Below are positions 32,902 to 43,935 of a stretch of 64,000 nucleotides of DNA, piece by piece. Numbering within the stretch: position 1 is the first letter of the stretch; each line of letters starts with the position of its first letter. Under the pieces are notes generated by a model. It did not search any database. It was not told where the DNA came from and worked only from the letters and a program-made list of their open reading frames with translations. The DNA comes from Perilla frutescens. Lineage: Eukaryota > Streptophyta > Magnoliopsida > Lamiales > Lamiaceae. A program made the translations under genes and the position numbers. Location: NCBI GenBank assembly GCA_026008535.1, contig BRKX01000006.1:38986664-39050663 (forward strand), written 5' to 3'.

Positions 32902-34257
32902 ATGGCTCAATTGTCTACCAGTCTTCACCGCAAAAAGTACAATTTTAAGCTATCCCGTGAAGATTCTACAGCAGTGAGAGAAGATCTTTATCATGATAAA
33001 TTCCTAAACCCTATGGCCTTTAAAGAATCCAGCAGAAACTCAGAGCTATGTGAAATGATTATCACACTTGTTGAGAAAGCCAAGCTAAAGACCTTCACTG
33101 AAAAGGGGTCCTTCAAAAGTCTACCCTGAAGCTATGGCAGAATTCTTTTTGAACTCAAAGTACAAAGAGAATCCTCAAGAAATCATTACTGAAGTAAGGG
33201 GGAGAAAAATCGTTGTCACCCCGCCAATCTTACGGAAAATTTTCAAAATCCTGATCACTAGGAAGAAGCTCGAGAATGTCTGGGTAAATCCTGAGCTACA
33301 CTATAACGTGTGGAGAAAGAGCACAGTCGCTCAGGAATATCATAGCAACCACATGATAACCAAATTCAAGGAGGAATATCAAGTGTTAGCTATGATTGCC
33401 GCCAGGATGCTTACGGGAGCAACAAGAAGTCTTTCTGGGATGATAGTTCCCAGATATCAAATATGTAAACCCATTTACAAGGAAATGAGGATAAACTGGG
33501 CATAATTTTTCTTCGACCAACTGAAGAAATATGTGGAAATTGTCGAAGAGAAAACCATTAGTGATAAAAAGTTTCCATAGAAGATGTGCTTTCTGAATCG
33601 GGTCAGCCTTATTCTGGAAAAACAACTCCTAGAATTAATGAAGGAGGAAACCATAGTTTCTCCGGTCGATTCAGAAGATTTTATCCCAAAGTTATGTAAA
33701 CGAGCGACAGAGCTGCCAGTACAGATAACAGAATACCCAACCCGGTAGAGAATGACAAAGACACTAGAGATCTTTGGAAAGGAAAAATCCAAGATGACTG
33801 AATCAGTCAAGTTGGAGTCATCTGACTCGGAAGATGAAACTTCTAAGTTCGTGTCACCATAACACAAATGTAAGGGAGAAGCTGAATCAAGTGCAGTCAG
33901 AAAAGTAGTTACAACATCACCTCAGCCGAAGAACTCTGCACAATGAAAAAAGAAGACTGAAGAAAAGACTGATAAGTTGAAAGAAGAGAGAACAATAGAC
34001 TCAAAAGTGGAAGCAACTGGCAATATTCAGCCAAACAAGCAACCCAACTGTTCATCAATCCAGCCTCCACCACATCATGAAGAAATAATCAGACAACTAC
34101 AAGAACAGGTAAAACAGCTGCTTCAGTCAATTAAAGAGCTTCAAGCCCATACTTGACTCAAGTCTTCTAAAGAAAGATCTCATAATTTCAAAGAAAAGTC
34201 AAATACTCCCAGTGAGCCAATTCCAAAGAAAAGAAAAACTGATTGCAAGAAAACCTG
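32902..34257 (+). pseudogene. copia-A additional ORF 1 (aORF1), broken
   Basis: Starts with ATG at 32902 (MAQLSTSLHRKKYNF), stops at about 33127, continues in the neighbouring frame as MAEFFLNSKYKENPQEII, VRGRKIVVTPPILRKIFKIL, and further with a few stops to about 34257. Its end has a likely coiled coil (EEIIRQLQEQVKQLLQSIKE) and a basic PKKRKTDCKK that resembles a nuclear localisation signal. The EF-N-K...V-RG-KI...IF-L motif occurs in aORF2, aORF3 and copia-C. From memory, this resembles the plant-specific 'putative plant transposon protein' domain; I cannot confirm it. Not a gag, pol or typical envelope: no signal peptide or membrane segment seen. Confidence 0.7.
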
Positions 34258-34483
34258 AAGGCTTATGAAGTCAGCTGACTAGACGCCGTATGATAACTTC
34301 TTGTAAATCAATCTATTTCTCAATCTTTCTAATAAAAATATCTTTTGGCTCAAATAAATGTTTGTGTCAATATTTATTATTTTTGACCGTTGGTCCGAAG
34401 CTAAAAATCAAAAGCCAAAGGAAAATGACAAGGGGCTATTTAATTCTTTAAACCAATACAAATTTTTGAGTCATTACTCTCAC

Positions 34484-34491
34484 TTATAAAT
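34484..34491 (+). promoter_or_regulatory. TATA-like box before aORF2
   Basis: TTATAAAT, about 140 bases before the ATG of aORF2 and followed by a CT/CA-rich leader similar in style to that of aORF1. The stretch 34258-34626 has no gene otherwise. Confidence 0.55.
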
Positions 34492-34626
34492 CCCCTTGCT
34501 CAAAATTTTGAGAGAATACAGAACCAATTCACATACTCTTTCAAAAACTATCTTCCAAAAAGGAGTATTCTCTCTTTCTCTCTAAAAAGGCTTCAATTCA
34601 AGATTAGCCAAAAATCTTTAAAAAAA

Positions 34627-36222
34627 ATGGCTGAATCATTCAAAGCTCTTACTTCCTCCAAAGAGCAAACGATGAGAGATAAAATTCTGGAAAGACAGAA
34701 ATTTCAATTGATTCTTAAAGAATCAAACAACCCATTTCTTCTGGTCAATATCCACAAGACTGGAATTCTGTACTACCTTGAAACTCCTCCAAGATTCTTC
34801 AGACAAGACTTGATTGGTGAGTTCTTGCTTCAAGCAAAGCTATCTACAGATGGGAAGGTTATACACTCAGTGATTCAAGGAAACAAACTCCATATTACTG
34901 AAAGAAAGATTGTAGAAATCTTTCATCTTCCCATAAAGGGTTCTAGGATTCAAGATCTGAAAGATTCAACTGAACCATATTGGAAAGAATGGCACGCTTT
35001 AACTTGCACCACACAATTCAGTTTTACTACAGCTAAGACTGATCTGAAGCCCAAGTATGGAGTTATACTCGATATAACAAACAAAATGATGTTCGGCGCC
35101 ATTGGAAGCTTGAGTCAATTAACTCAAGAAAGATACAAGGTAATGATACACCTTGTTGAAGGATTGGAAACAAATTAGGTAGAATTTGCATTCTTCCAAT
35201 TCAAGCATCAAGTCATCAAAGCTGCCGACTCAAAGAAAATTAGGAAATTTGAGTCCAAAGTAGGAGTTATTATATGAATCAGCAAGCTTCTGGAAGAGAT
35301 GTTGAATCTTCCAAATGATAACGCGCTGTCAGTCCTCATCTCCGACTGGATTCCCAAGAAAGGGAAAGCACATCCTCAGTCACTCAAGAAGAAGAGAAGA
35401 TCGAAAGCCAAAACTGGCAATACAACTTCAAGCAACTCAACTGCTAATGAAGTTCCTTCTCCACACTCCAAGAATGGATTATCAGTTGACTTCAAGCCCT
35501 GCATTGATCCAGATGAGCTCATTCCATTTAATGGAATTCCTCATCCAAATTATAGAGCTGACTACTTCAAGAGAACTTGTCCTCCTCTTTAGCTAACTGA
35601 AGACAATATTCGCACTTTTTACAGTGGCGAATACGCAGTCATGAGTGCATAGAAGGATGTAACAAATCTCCTTCTCACTCACTTCACCTATGTTGCCAAG
35701 TAAGACAATTAGTTGTTCAAACAACTGCACTGGTACTTCTCCTAGTATAACTGGAGACATTCTATGTCAATCCAGTCACACTTCTTGCTAACTGCCTTTC
35801 ATGGCATGAGCTTTTGGCAACGTGAAGAGACTTGGAGCATTAAATGGATTGGGGCTTCAAATCTATTTCCTCCATCTATTGTGCAAGTCCAGCGGATTAT
35901 GAAGCATCGACTTGATAATAACATTCCAGCTAAGGCAATGCTAGCTGATGTTCAAGTCAGCTTGAGATAGCAAGAAGTTGCAATTGATGAGTATTTCGTC
36001 AACAATTTAATCGATCAATGTTGCCTAAAACTGAATTTTCATCTAATTCAGTCAGACGGGGCATCACTACAAGATGTGGGGTGACAGAAAAGACAGATCA
36101 AGATCTATCTCACACTGAAATCATGGTAAACCTAAGGAGTCAACAGTGTGGACAAAAAGGAGCCGATGACAATGAAGATGCTACCATGTCACCAGATCTC
36201 CAAAAGGAAAAGGTTAAATAGC
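34627..36222 (+). pseudogene. copia-A additional ORF 2 (aORF2), broken
   Basis: ATG at 34627 opens 183 codons (MAESFKALTSSKEQ) with LIGEFLLQAKLSTDGKVIHS, VIQGNKLHITERKIVEIFHL and PIKGSR, the same motif line as aORF1 and aORF3. After the stop at 35178 the text goes on in frame with NLPNDNALSVLISDWIPKKG, a basic KKKRRSKAK stretch, Ser/Asn-rich text, and IPFNGIPHPNYRADYFKR. More stops follow and the last readable text is at about 36220. Total once perhaps 500 residues. Function unknown; the basic stretch suggests nuclear entry or nucleic-acid binding, which is inference. Confidence 0.68.
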
Positions 36223-36772
36223 TCCAGAGAATGCAGAGAAGCTAGCCCCATCCGACCACTCAATAAGAGGAAACTGACGACAAGTCAATCAGCAGCTGAT
36301 CAACAAAACTGATCAAATCAGTTTAAAAGGTGTATCATCAGTTTCGCAGGAAACTGACGCCTCAAGCAAGCCCCCCACACCTCTCATCAGCTACATGATT
36401 AATCCTCCTTGATAAGCTTCTCTACTCTCTATTCCTCAAAGCTTACTTTTGAATAGTTATCGTTAAACTTCAAAATAAGCTTACTATTCATCTGAGTTGC
36501 CATTAAAGTCTCTATACTGTGCATTAAAGTTTAAAGAGATGAATTTTATGAGATATATAAATTGCAAATCTTCTGGCAAAATATTTTGCTATTTATGGCG
36601 ACTACCCAGATTTTCAAAATCCTCAGATCTTAGCCGTTTGATCAAAAAGCAATAGTCTAAGTGGATGGCTGAGATGAATGCATCATTAACTCAGCTAACT
36701 TTCTATCAAATCAGAAAGCTGATCAGCGAGAAGCACTCAATTTTTATGGTTAATGCATGCAAAATTACTGCT

Positions 36773-36779
36773 TTATAAG
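36773..36779 (+). promoter_or_regulatory. TATA-like box before aORF3
   Basis: TTATAAG, about 110 bases before the ATG of aORF3, again with a CT-rich leader. The stretch 36223-36772 has no gene; it is AT-rich. Confidence 0.45.
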
Positions 36780-36887
36780 CAGCGGAGAAGTTGAAATGAA
36801 ATATAGAACTTTCAACACATTCCTTCTCCTTGTCTTCTCTTACTTATCCAAAGCTACCTTTTAGCTCATATCTTTTGTCATCAAAAA

Positions 36888-38793
36888 ATGGGTCTTCCAT
36901 TTCACTCAATGAATATCAAGCTTCTCATACAGAAGCTTAGAACGGATAAGTTTCTGGACCAAGAGTATCTTTAAGCTAAAATAGATCCAGAGAAGACTAG
37001 CATGATCTTTCACCTGTTAAAGACATGCGGGCTCCTGTCGTTTATGATAACTAAGCCCAAGAGGAAGCATCTCTCACTTGTAGCTGAGTTCTACTACAAT
37101 GCGAAGATCAAGGGAGACAGCATAATCTCTGTTGTCTACAATAAGGTTATCATAATCGATAAAGATGTGTTAGCCCATCTGTTCCAGCTCCCTAATAAAG
37201 GTCAGCAGGTGTATGAACTCATCCTCCCCTCTAAGTTGGAACTGTGGAATGGCTGAAAGCTTCCACATGTAAATCACAGAGACTTTTCAAATAATTTGAA
37301 AGATAGTCTCCCTCCAACAATAGTACAGATCATGGACATTGTGATGCATACCTTTCTCAGCTGCATCATAAACACGCAGTTCAACCACAACACCGCTCAC
37401 CTCATGGCCGCTATATATTATGGATGCAAATCTGATTGAGCATCCTTTATATTGGCTCAGCTTCGCATGCATATGAGGTGTGCTGAGGTCGATCTAACCT
37501 CTGGCACCTTTAAAGCCAAGTTAGGATTTGTCAATCGACTCAGTCACATCCTTGAGGAGTAACTTGGAGCAGTTCCTGGTAGATTCAATCTCACTAGAAG
37601 AGATCTCCTTCCTACAGTTTATATATCCACAGAAAGCATCGTGGAATAATTGGCCGCCCTAGGAAGTCGAGACTTAAGCTGACGGAGGACCCCAGCTCAG
37701 TAAAAGGAAAGTAGCCGCTCCTTGATGCTGAACCTCCAGCTGATGCAGATCAGTCTACGACTGACAGTGACTCTTTCACTTCTACCAGTGATGAGTCAAC
37801 TGCACCTGCAATGAGTGAGCCTCTATACATCACTGCCCTAGAACTTCTAGAAGAAAGCTTCCATGCAAGCTTTGACCATCTGCTGTAGAGCTATTTTGGT
37901 CAAATTAGGGATCTCAGTCCCTTTCTCTTCGAGCATCTTCGAAGATATCTGTAGTATCACTTATGGAGATTCTAAGTGGATGATGCCACCATGTTGCACA
38001 TGGCAGACAAGCGAGGCTACTCATATTAGATAGAGGAAGGACAATGGAGTTGAAGCTGGATGAACTATCCACTCAGTTCACCTCCATCACTTCCTGATAT
38101 CATGGATTCCATGATTAAGAGGTTTCAAACCTTGGTGCCTCATGATGCACCCCACCCAAACCATGAGCCCTCAAATTCATCCACAACTCCTCTTCAAGAG
38201 GATCCCCCTCTTCACCATCCCGGATGAGCCACTTCTCGAACTCGCATTAGCTTCTACCACCAGGCAAGATCTCTTCTTTCTACTTGATCTTGACCAACTG
38301 ATGTCGACTAAGGTGTCCTGTTCATGGCTGTCCACTCCCATGCCTGCACCCCAAGCTCCCCACATCACCGACAACTTGTTGGCCACCTCTTTCTCTCTTC
38401 TGCCATAGTTGTCACTGCCAAACCATGATTTCCATCAGCTCGCCCTTTTGGATGATGCCAAAAAGGAGGAAGGGTATGCTGATGATTGAAAAGCATGTGG
38501 AACAACTTATGATGGAAACTGGCAAGGTGATCTAACTCTTTGGGATGAGATTCAAAGAGAAGTACAAAGAGAGGTACAGCTTCAGAGGGAAGCTACCTTT
38601 CAAAGGAAAGCGACAGCTACCTTTCAGGGGGAAGCTACTCATCAGGGGGAAGTCCAAATTGAGCAATAGCAAGCTCAAACTGGCATTTGGACTTGGGAGA
38701 ATGCCCAGCTGGAACAACAGCAACATTGGGGTATCCATAGTATGCCGGGCATCTCTTCCTGCAAGCGGGAGAAGGGAGAATCAAGCAAAAGAA
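36888..38793 (+). pseudogene. copia-A additional ORF 3 (aORF3), broken
   Basis: ATG at 36888 (MGLPFHSMNIKLLIQKLR). After a stop at 36972 the same frame continues DPEKTSMIFHLLKTCGLLSF and then SLVAEFYYNAKIKGDSIISV, VIIIDKDVLAHLFQLPNKGQ, the aORF motif, and later PTIVQIMDIVMHTFLSCIIN and HLMAAIYYGC. The end is rich in Gln/Glu repeats (EIQREVQREVQLQREATFQ) and Pro/Ser text, likely coiled coil. Stops are few up to 37680, more afterwards. Third member of the series; divergence among the three is large, so the triplication is old or they came separately. Confidence 0.65.
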
Positions 38794-39423
38794 TAAGGAA
38801 CTGAATGGTGAACAGTTCCAACTGAAGAAAGAAGTTAAAATACTAGTTCTTGATATTCTCTCTCTTTGTTACTTCCTTAAATTTCTTCATCTTCGTTGCT
38901 TAAGTAGTCTCTTAAACATGCTCTTTGTTAATAATATAAATATATTTTGATCATGTTGATATATCTTTTTAAATAGCTTAATGCTTTCTATGTGCTCTGA
39001 AAATTAAACAAAATCTGCATGATAATCAGAATTGAGCTGCTTTAGAACTGAAATATTTGAAGCTTCCTCAAGTTATATGAACGAGTATTAAAATATCTTA
39101 AGGGCACTTAAGCTACAATTTTTGACAGCAAAAAACCCTGATGCCCGAAAGATAAAACTCGTTAAGCTCAAATGTTATCTCCGTTTAAAGCTCTGATACT
39201 TATCTATCATTTTTCAAAGCTCTGACACCTATGCCAAAGCCCTGACACTCATGAATATAAAAACTTATAATCGTTTTAAAGATATAAGTGTCCAAGACTA
39301 TTCTTAAGAACATGGTCTGATATAAGCGTTGATACCAAGTACGGGTACAAGCTTATATGTTCATTCATGAAAGATAACCTCATGTAGTTTTCCATCATTA
39401 AAACAACTGGTTTTAACATCATC
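38794..39423 (+). other. copia-A spacer before the polypurine tract
   Basis: Noncoding, AT-rich, with a local repeat of AAAGCTCTGATAC/AAAGCTCTGACAC words at about 39190-39250. No gene seen. Confidence 0.7.
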
Positions 39424-39436
39424 AAAAAGGGAGAAA
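39424..39436 (+). promoter_or_regulatory. copia-A polypurine tract
   Basis: AAAAAGGGAGAAA directly before TGTTGGGAAAATTG of the LTR. It fixes the 3' LTR start and the plus orientation of the element. Confidence 0.88.
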
Positions 39437-41199
39437 TGTTGGGAAAATTGTTGGAAAAATCCAACTGATGGTTTTGATGAAATGTCAAAAACATATTTGA
39501 TGATATTAATGAGAAACTGCAGGTTATTTAAAGCTGGAAATCAAGGGCAATGATCGAGTAAGACTTCAGACAAAAGTCTAGCTGAAACGAGAGTCAGCTG
39601 TACTGAAGCACGATTGACCAGCTTAATGGTTGTCTTGGTCAGACCAGTCAGAGTTGACTTTTCAAAGCTTAAAAAGCTTGAGGGGGAACAGAACTTTGGA
39701 GACTGGTAGGCATCCACAGATGAGTAACCATTAGTCTAGTTGAAAGTCAAGAAAGACTGATGTTAGCGGAGCCAGCTTGAAAAGCTGAAGCTGAACTAAT
39801 CAGAAATCAGTTAGCCAGCCCTAAAAACTGATTAAAGATCAGTTTGCTAGGAGAAAAGCTCAAAGAGCTTTGAGCCAATATTGAACTGACCTACGATCAG
39901 TTCAATGAAAGAAAAGCTCAAACAATCAGCGGACTGGCAGTCCAAAACTGAAACTATTTTAAAGCTAAGTTGCCAAGGCAGCTTTACTAGACTAATCCAG
40001 AACTAGAGCTTCAGGCAGCTGAGGAACTGCCAACTGGACAATCTCAGGGCTAAAAGCCGAGATAGCTTAAAGCCCATCAGCCGAATGTCCAAAACTGATA
40101 GCCGAAATACCTGCTTTCTCTGACAAGCAGTTAATGAAGATCTTAACAGGAAATCTTGAAAAGATCCTGATGATCTTTAAGCAGAAGTTATTAAAGTCAA
40201 ACGGCTAGTTCATTTAAAACTTCAAATGGCTACATGCATTAAACTGCCACCGGTGAATTGAACAGATTCACCAATCACAACGGTCAAAATATCACTCATC
40301 TATAAAAAAAGAGTGAATACAATTTTGATCAAAACTTTCGCCAATTTAACTTTTGCTATCTTGCAGATATTGAGCTCTTCTTTCTCCCTCTCCACAGCTC
40401 AAAGCTTAAACCTCTTAAGTGCGAAAAGTCCCAACTGAGAAGGCATTCTTCAAGTCTCAAGCAAGCAGCTAGCTGACGAAGAATTCCAGCCAGAGCAAAG
40501 CTTCTCAGTTCAGTCCTTCAGAGATCAACTACCCAGCTCAAACGCAGACGTGCAAAGGAGCATATCAGTTGATACCAGTTTCAAGACTGTATTCTTGAAG
40601 ATCGAGCAAGATCTAAAATTGTGAAAAGATGGCCAATAGCACCTAAAGTCTCAACGAGCAGTTGGGACCGGTAAGTGTGAGTTGTCGACCCAGAAACAGG
40701 CTGAGAAGGAGCGTGTACCGACAGGTCTGTTCTTCTGGGACAGCAACAATTGGAAAAGAGGTCGTGCTCGGTTTGAAGGGTGCCGTTTTCAGGTCCAACA
40801 AAATTTCTTTACTGTGTAATTGTAATAAAGAAACTTTACTCTTGCATAGTGGATTGCCCTTGTACGGAAGGAAGAGAGGACGTAGAAGCAGGAAGCTTCG
40901 AACCTCTATAAGTGTTGTGTGTGCTGTACTTATTGCTTTAATCTTTACATGTTCTTCAACTGCACACTCTAGCACACAAACTGCACTGACAAGCTAAGCT
41001 GACTCCTCAAGCTATCAGTCCTAACTGATCAGCTCACCAGCTAAGCTCTAAGTCAAGCTCTCCCTCTCAACTGAATAGAGCACATATAAAATATCGAAAG
41101 CGGGTCAGAGCCCTAAACATTCCGCAATCAGTTTAAGATTTTGAAGTCAGTTTATTCACCTCCCTCTAAACTAACATAGACTCGCACCGGGACCAACAT
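39437..41199 (+). repeat. copia-A 3' LTR
   Basis: 1763 bases from TGTTGGGAAAA to GGGACCAACA. A second family member, inverted, covers 62866-64000. A TATA-like TATAAAAAAAG lies at 40301-40311 and transcripts likely start shortly after it. The open frames 40662-40997 (plus) and 40643-40975 (minus) are in the R/U5 part; they occur in the other LTR copy too, as expected for repeat DNA, and are not counted as genes. Confidence 0.92.
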
Positions 41200-41429
41200 A
41201 ATTGAATTGAAATTCTAATTAAATCCTAATTGAAGAACATACCCGACACCCCTAATTTTATTTTTAATTTTCCAGTTTTTTTTATTATATCATAATTAAT
41301 ACCCTAATTAAATCCTAGTTAGATGAATTAGCATCATGTTGAACAATCTTAATTAAATACGTATTAAAAAGTTATTATATCATAATTGAAAAATAATTAA
41401 ATCCTAATTAGCTCAATGTGCAGGTTGAA

Positions 41430-41720
41430 ACCCTACTTGATTTTTTTTTATTATATTGTAATTAAAATTCTAATTAAATCCTAGTTAGCTCAATTAGCTC
41501 CATTTGCTCAATTCTAATTAATTTTTTTGATTATATCGTAATGGAAATCCTAATTAAATCCTATTAAGCTCAATTAGGTCCATTTGCTCAATCCTAATTA
41601 AATGTTTTGATTATATCGTAATTGAAAATCCTAATTAAATCATATTTAGCTCAATTAGCTCCATTTGCTAAATCCTAATTAATTTTTTGATTATATCGTA
41701 ATTGAAATCATAGTTAGATT
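41430..41720. repeat. 80-base minisatellite, array in unit B
   Basis: Roughly three and a half copies of a unit containing TTAGCTCAATTAGCTCCATT, TTGCTCAATCCTAATTAA, TTTTTTGATTATATCGTAAT and TGAAATCCTAATTAAATCC. The same array stands in unit C at about 44190-44490. Confidence 0.85.
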
Positions 41721-42579
41721 ATAATGTTTTGCATGTACAATTAGAAGAAAAAAAATTGGACGAATTGAAAAGATAAATAAATTTCTGGACCAATTTACTC
41801 TGAATTTGCACTTAATTTATCATATATCCATTCTACATATCATAACATTGGACATTATATATGACTAATTAATATATATGTAACTTAATATATAATTTAG
41901 TTATCTATACAAAGCTCTATTGCTACATATGTAAACATTTCAGTGGATATCTTTATTAATTAATAATTATATATATACACACACACTCAAACATCTGGTC
42001 CGTGATATTAAGGAGATTCGAATTCGTGAAATTTAATCTCCAAGCAATCTCACTCCACCACTAGACCATTTTCACCGGGACCTATATTTTCTTTTTGTTT
42101 GGTTCACCTTTCTTAGTTAAGCATGCATATAATTTTATATAACTTTCATATATCACATTAGATTTCCATCAAAAAATTTAAGTTGCACTTTTTCAGCGTG
42201 GAATTACTCAATTATTTGCTTTAATGAGTTTTTCATGTTTGCATCTTCTAGGTAATAAGTAGGGTTTGGCAATACATTTGTTCACGGTTAAAATTTTCAT
42301 TTTCCCTCAATTATTTTTTATAGTCAAATCACCTAACGGGTCAACATCATTTAGATAGTACTCAATCATGAATATGGTCTGATACAAATTATTGGCCAAT
42401 TTATTTTCATTTGGTAACTAGCTAGTTATTAATGCAGGTAATTAATTATATGAATTTTGTTAGATTCTAAACTTGCTTTTTTCCATAGTAAAAATGTTTA
42501 GTTGGACACGCAAAAAGGTATAGTACTTCATGCCTTTTAAGGTGGATCTTGTGATAATTTCAACATCTTGCATTTGTAG

Positions 42580-42771
42580 GTGTTCAACCAATTTAAGAAA
42601 ATTATGAATTTATTGTACAAATCTACCCATTCGCTTTGTTTATGTTTTCCCATATATATGAAAATGAATTATATGTGCCTATGGGCTATGAGCAGGTATA
42701 CATTCGAAACAAATGAAAACGAGTCATGCTTAAGCTTAATTTTGTCAAGTCAAGGAAAAAATTTGAATTAA
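42580..42771 (+). other. conserved short frame in the tandem units (also 19370-19555 and 45381-45572)
   Basis: All three units keep an open frame of 61-63 codons with the text KKIMNLxxKSTHSLCLCF and IYMKMNYMCLxAM. Units B and C differ in two residues only. The frame begins with GTG, not ATG, directly after TTTGTAG, which looks more like a 3' splice site than a start. Closeness of the copies is enough to explain the conservation. I list it as a shared trait, with little belief in a protein. Confidence 0.25.
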
Positions 42772-43325
42772 ATTGAAGAGCGTGGATGATAAAATACAAA
42801 TTAATTTTAGAAATATTTCTTTTTTTTATGCTAAATTTTTGTTAAATTATTGAGTTTGGTCCCAAAGGAATTACCTAAAGGTATTAATGCACTATTTTCA
42901 ACTGCAAAAATATTGCCACAACCAATGTATGCATAAGTTTGAGTTCTAATAATTATCAAGTATTTTAATTTTGTGTGAATACATCTTTCTAATCATTTTA
43001 AAGTTTTAAAATTCTTTTCTAACCATGAACTGTAAACTCTTATTTTTTAACCAAATAATTTTTGCTTCAGCAAAATACCCTTACTGTGATGTGGGACCCG
43101 ATCAATTTATTCTTCTAATTAAAACTTCACGGGTGGGTGTGGAATAAAAATAAAAAATCTTCACGATTCTTCTAATTCACACTTCACACTTCACGGGTGA
43201 GATGAATATTGTTCACTTCTTCTAATTCACACTGTACGCGTGCGATGAATAAAGTTCAAGGCTGAATTCACGATTCTTCTTATTCTTCAAACAATCTTCG
43301 CTGATCTTATTATTCTTCAAACTTC

Positions 43326-43505
43326 ATGGTCAAGAACCATTTTCTTCTTCTTTATCTTCAAACTTCACTGCGCTGTGAACCACGCTTGCACTGCCGACGT
43401 CGAGAGGAACCCTGCCTATACCGCCGACATTCTATGCACCGCCAATATTCCTTGTGCCACCATCTCAAAAACACGGAAATGGTGGATCTTCAACACGTAG
43501 GTTTT
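43326..43505 (+). other. GC-richer exon-like piece in units B and C (also 46123-46305)
   Basis: Surrounded by AT-rich DNA, both units have a piece with text CGTGAACCACGCTTGC and GCCGACGTCGAGA, followed by ACACxTAGGTTTTTAATTC, where GTTTTT could be a 5' splice site. One frame is open in both copies and reads HCAVNHACxADVExNPAY. The ATG of B at 43326 is ACG in C, so a start is not shared. Function unknown. Confidence 0.3.
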
Positions 43506-43805
43506 TAATTCGTCTATTTCTTGTTAATTACTATAATTTCATTCAATTAATTAGTTAATTTATGTATGGGTATTTGGATTTTGATTGTGAATTGAATTGA
43601 GTCCGTATTGAATTGTTAATTGGATTGAGTTTTGACTGTGAATTGAATTGAATGGGTGAACTTCACGGTCGACGACTAACGCGAACTGAATTGAATTAAA
43701 TTAAATTGAATGGGTGGAATTGAATGGGTTAACTACCATGAACTTGATTTATTATGTGATTTCGAGAAAAAAAATTAGCCGGGAACATTGTCGGGAATCG
43801 AGAAC

Positions 43806-43826
43806 TTCACGGTGGTTCACCGTGAA
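43806..43826. repeat. palindrome TTCACGGTG-GTT-CACCGTGAA
   Basis: Perfect 9-base arms with a 3-base loop. The word GTTCACGG/CCGTGAAC recurs nearby (43655-43690, 43826-43840) and in the spacer at 47750-47825 and 48540-48560. Confidence 0.85.
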
Positions 43827-43935
43827 CTTCACCGTTCCCAACTGTGTTCTCGGTCTAAATTTTTATTTTATTTTATTTTTTCGATTATAATTGGTTCCCG
43901 ACTGTGTTCTCACCAAAATTTTATTTTTTTATATT

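Larger units (their letters stand above)
19909..41199 (+). mobile_element. copia-A: Ty1/copia retrotransposon with three additional ORFs, 5' truncated, split by copia-B
   Basis: Order on the plus strand: protease, integrase, RT, RNase H (copia order), three additional ORFs, PPT, 3' LTR at 39437-41199. The 5' LTR, PBS and gag are missing: protease sequence starts abruptly after repeat unit A. Copia-B interrupts the integrase at 20597-29719. Without copia-B the remaining length is about 12 kb, long for a copia element because of the region after RNase H. Its LTR family is seen again at 62866-64000. The additional ORFs after pol recall the env-like ORFs of sireviruses, which is an inference from position. 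Confidence 0.9.
41200..43935. repeat. Long tandem repeat family, unit B
   Basis: About 2.74 kb that corresponds block by block to unit C: start TAATTGAATTGAAAT, an 80-base minisatellite (41430-41720), a block with GGACGAATTGAAAAGATAAA, a TA/CA run, CACCACTAGACC, the segment found also in unit A, then a GC-richer piece (43326-43500), GAATTGAATTGAG words and GTTCACGG-type words. No transposase, RT or other known domain. The origin is unknown; the organisation is that of a large satellite or of tandem copies of a nonautonomous element. Confidence 0.85.

Noticed and set aside
33386..33867. Minus-strand frames of 79 and 130 codons
   Set aside because: Shadows of aORF1, which has start, motif and paralogs on the plus strand.
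40662..40997. 111-codon open frame in the copia-A LTR, also present at 63069-63293 in the inverted copy
   Set aside because: It lies in the R/U5 part of a noncoding LTR and its conservation is explained by the repeat itself; no domain and no ATG-based conserved start.
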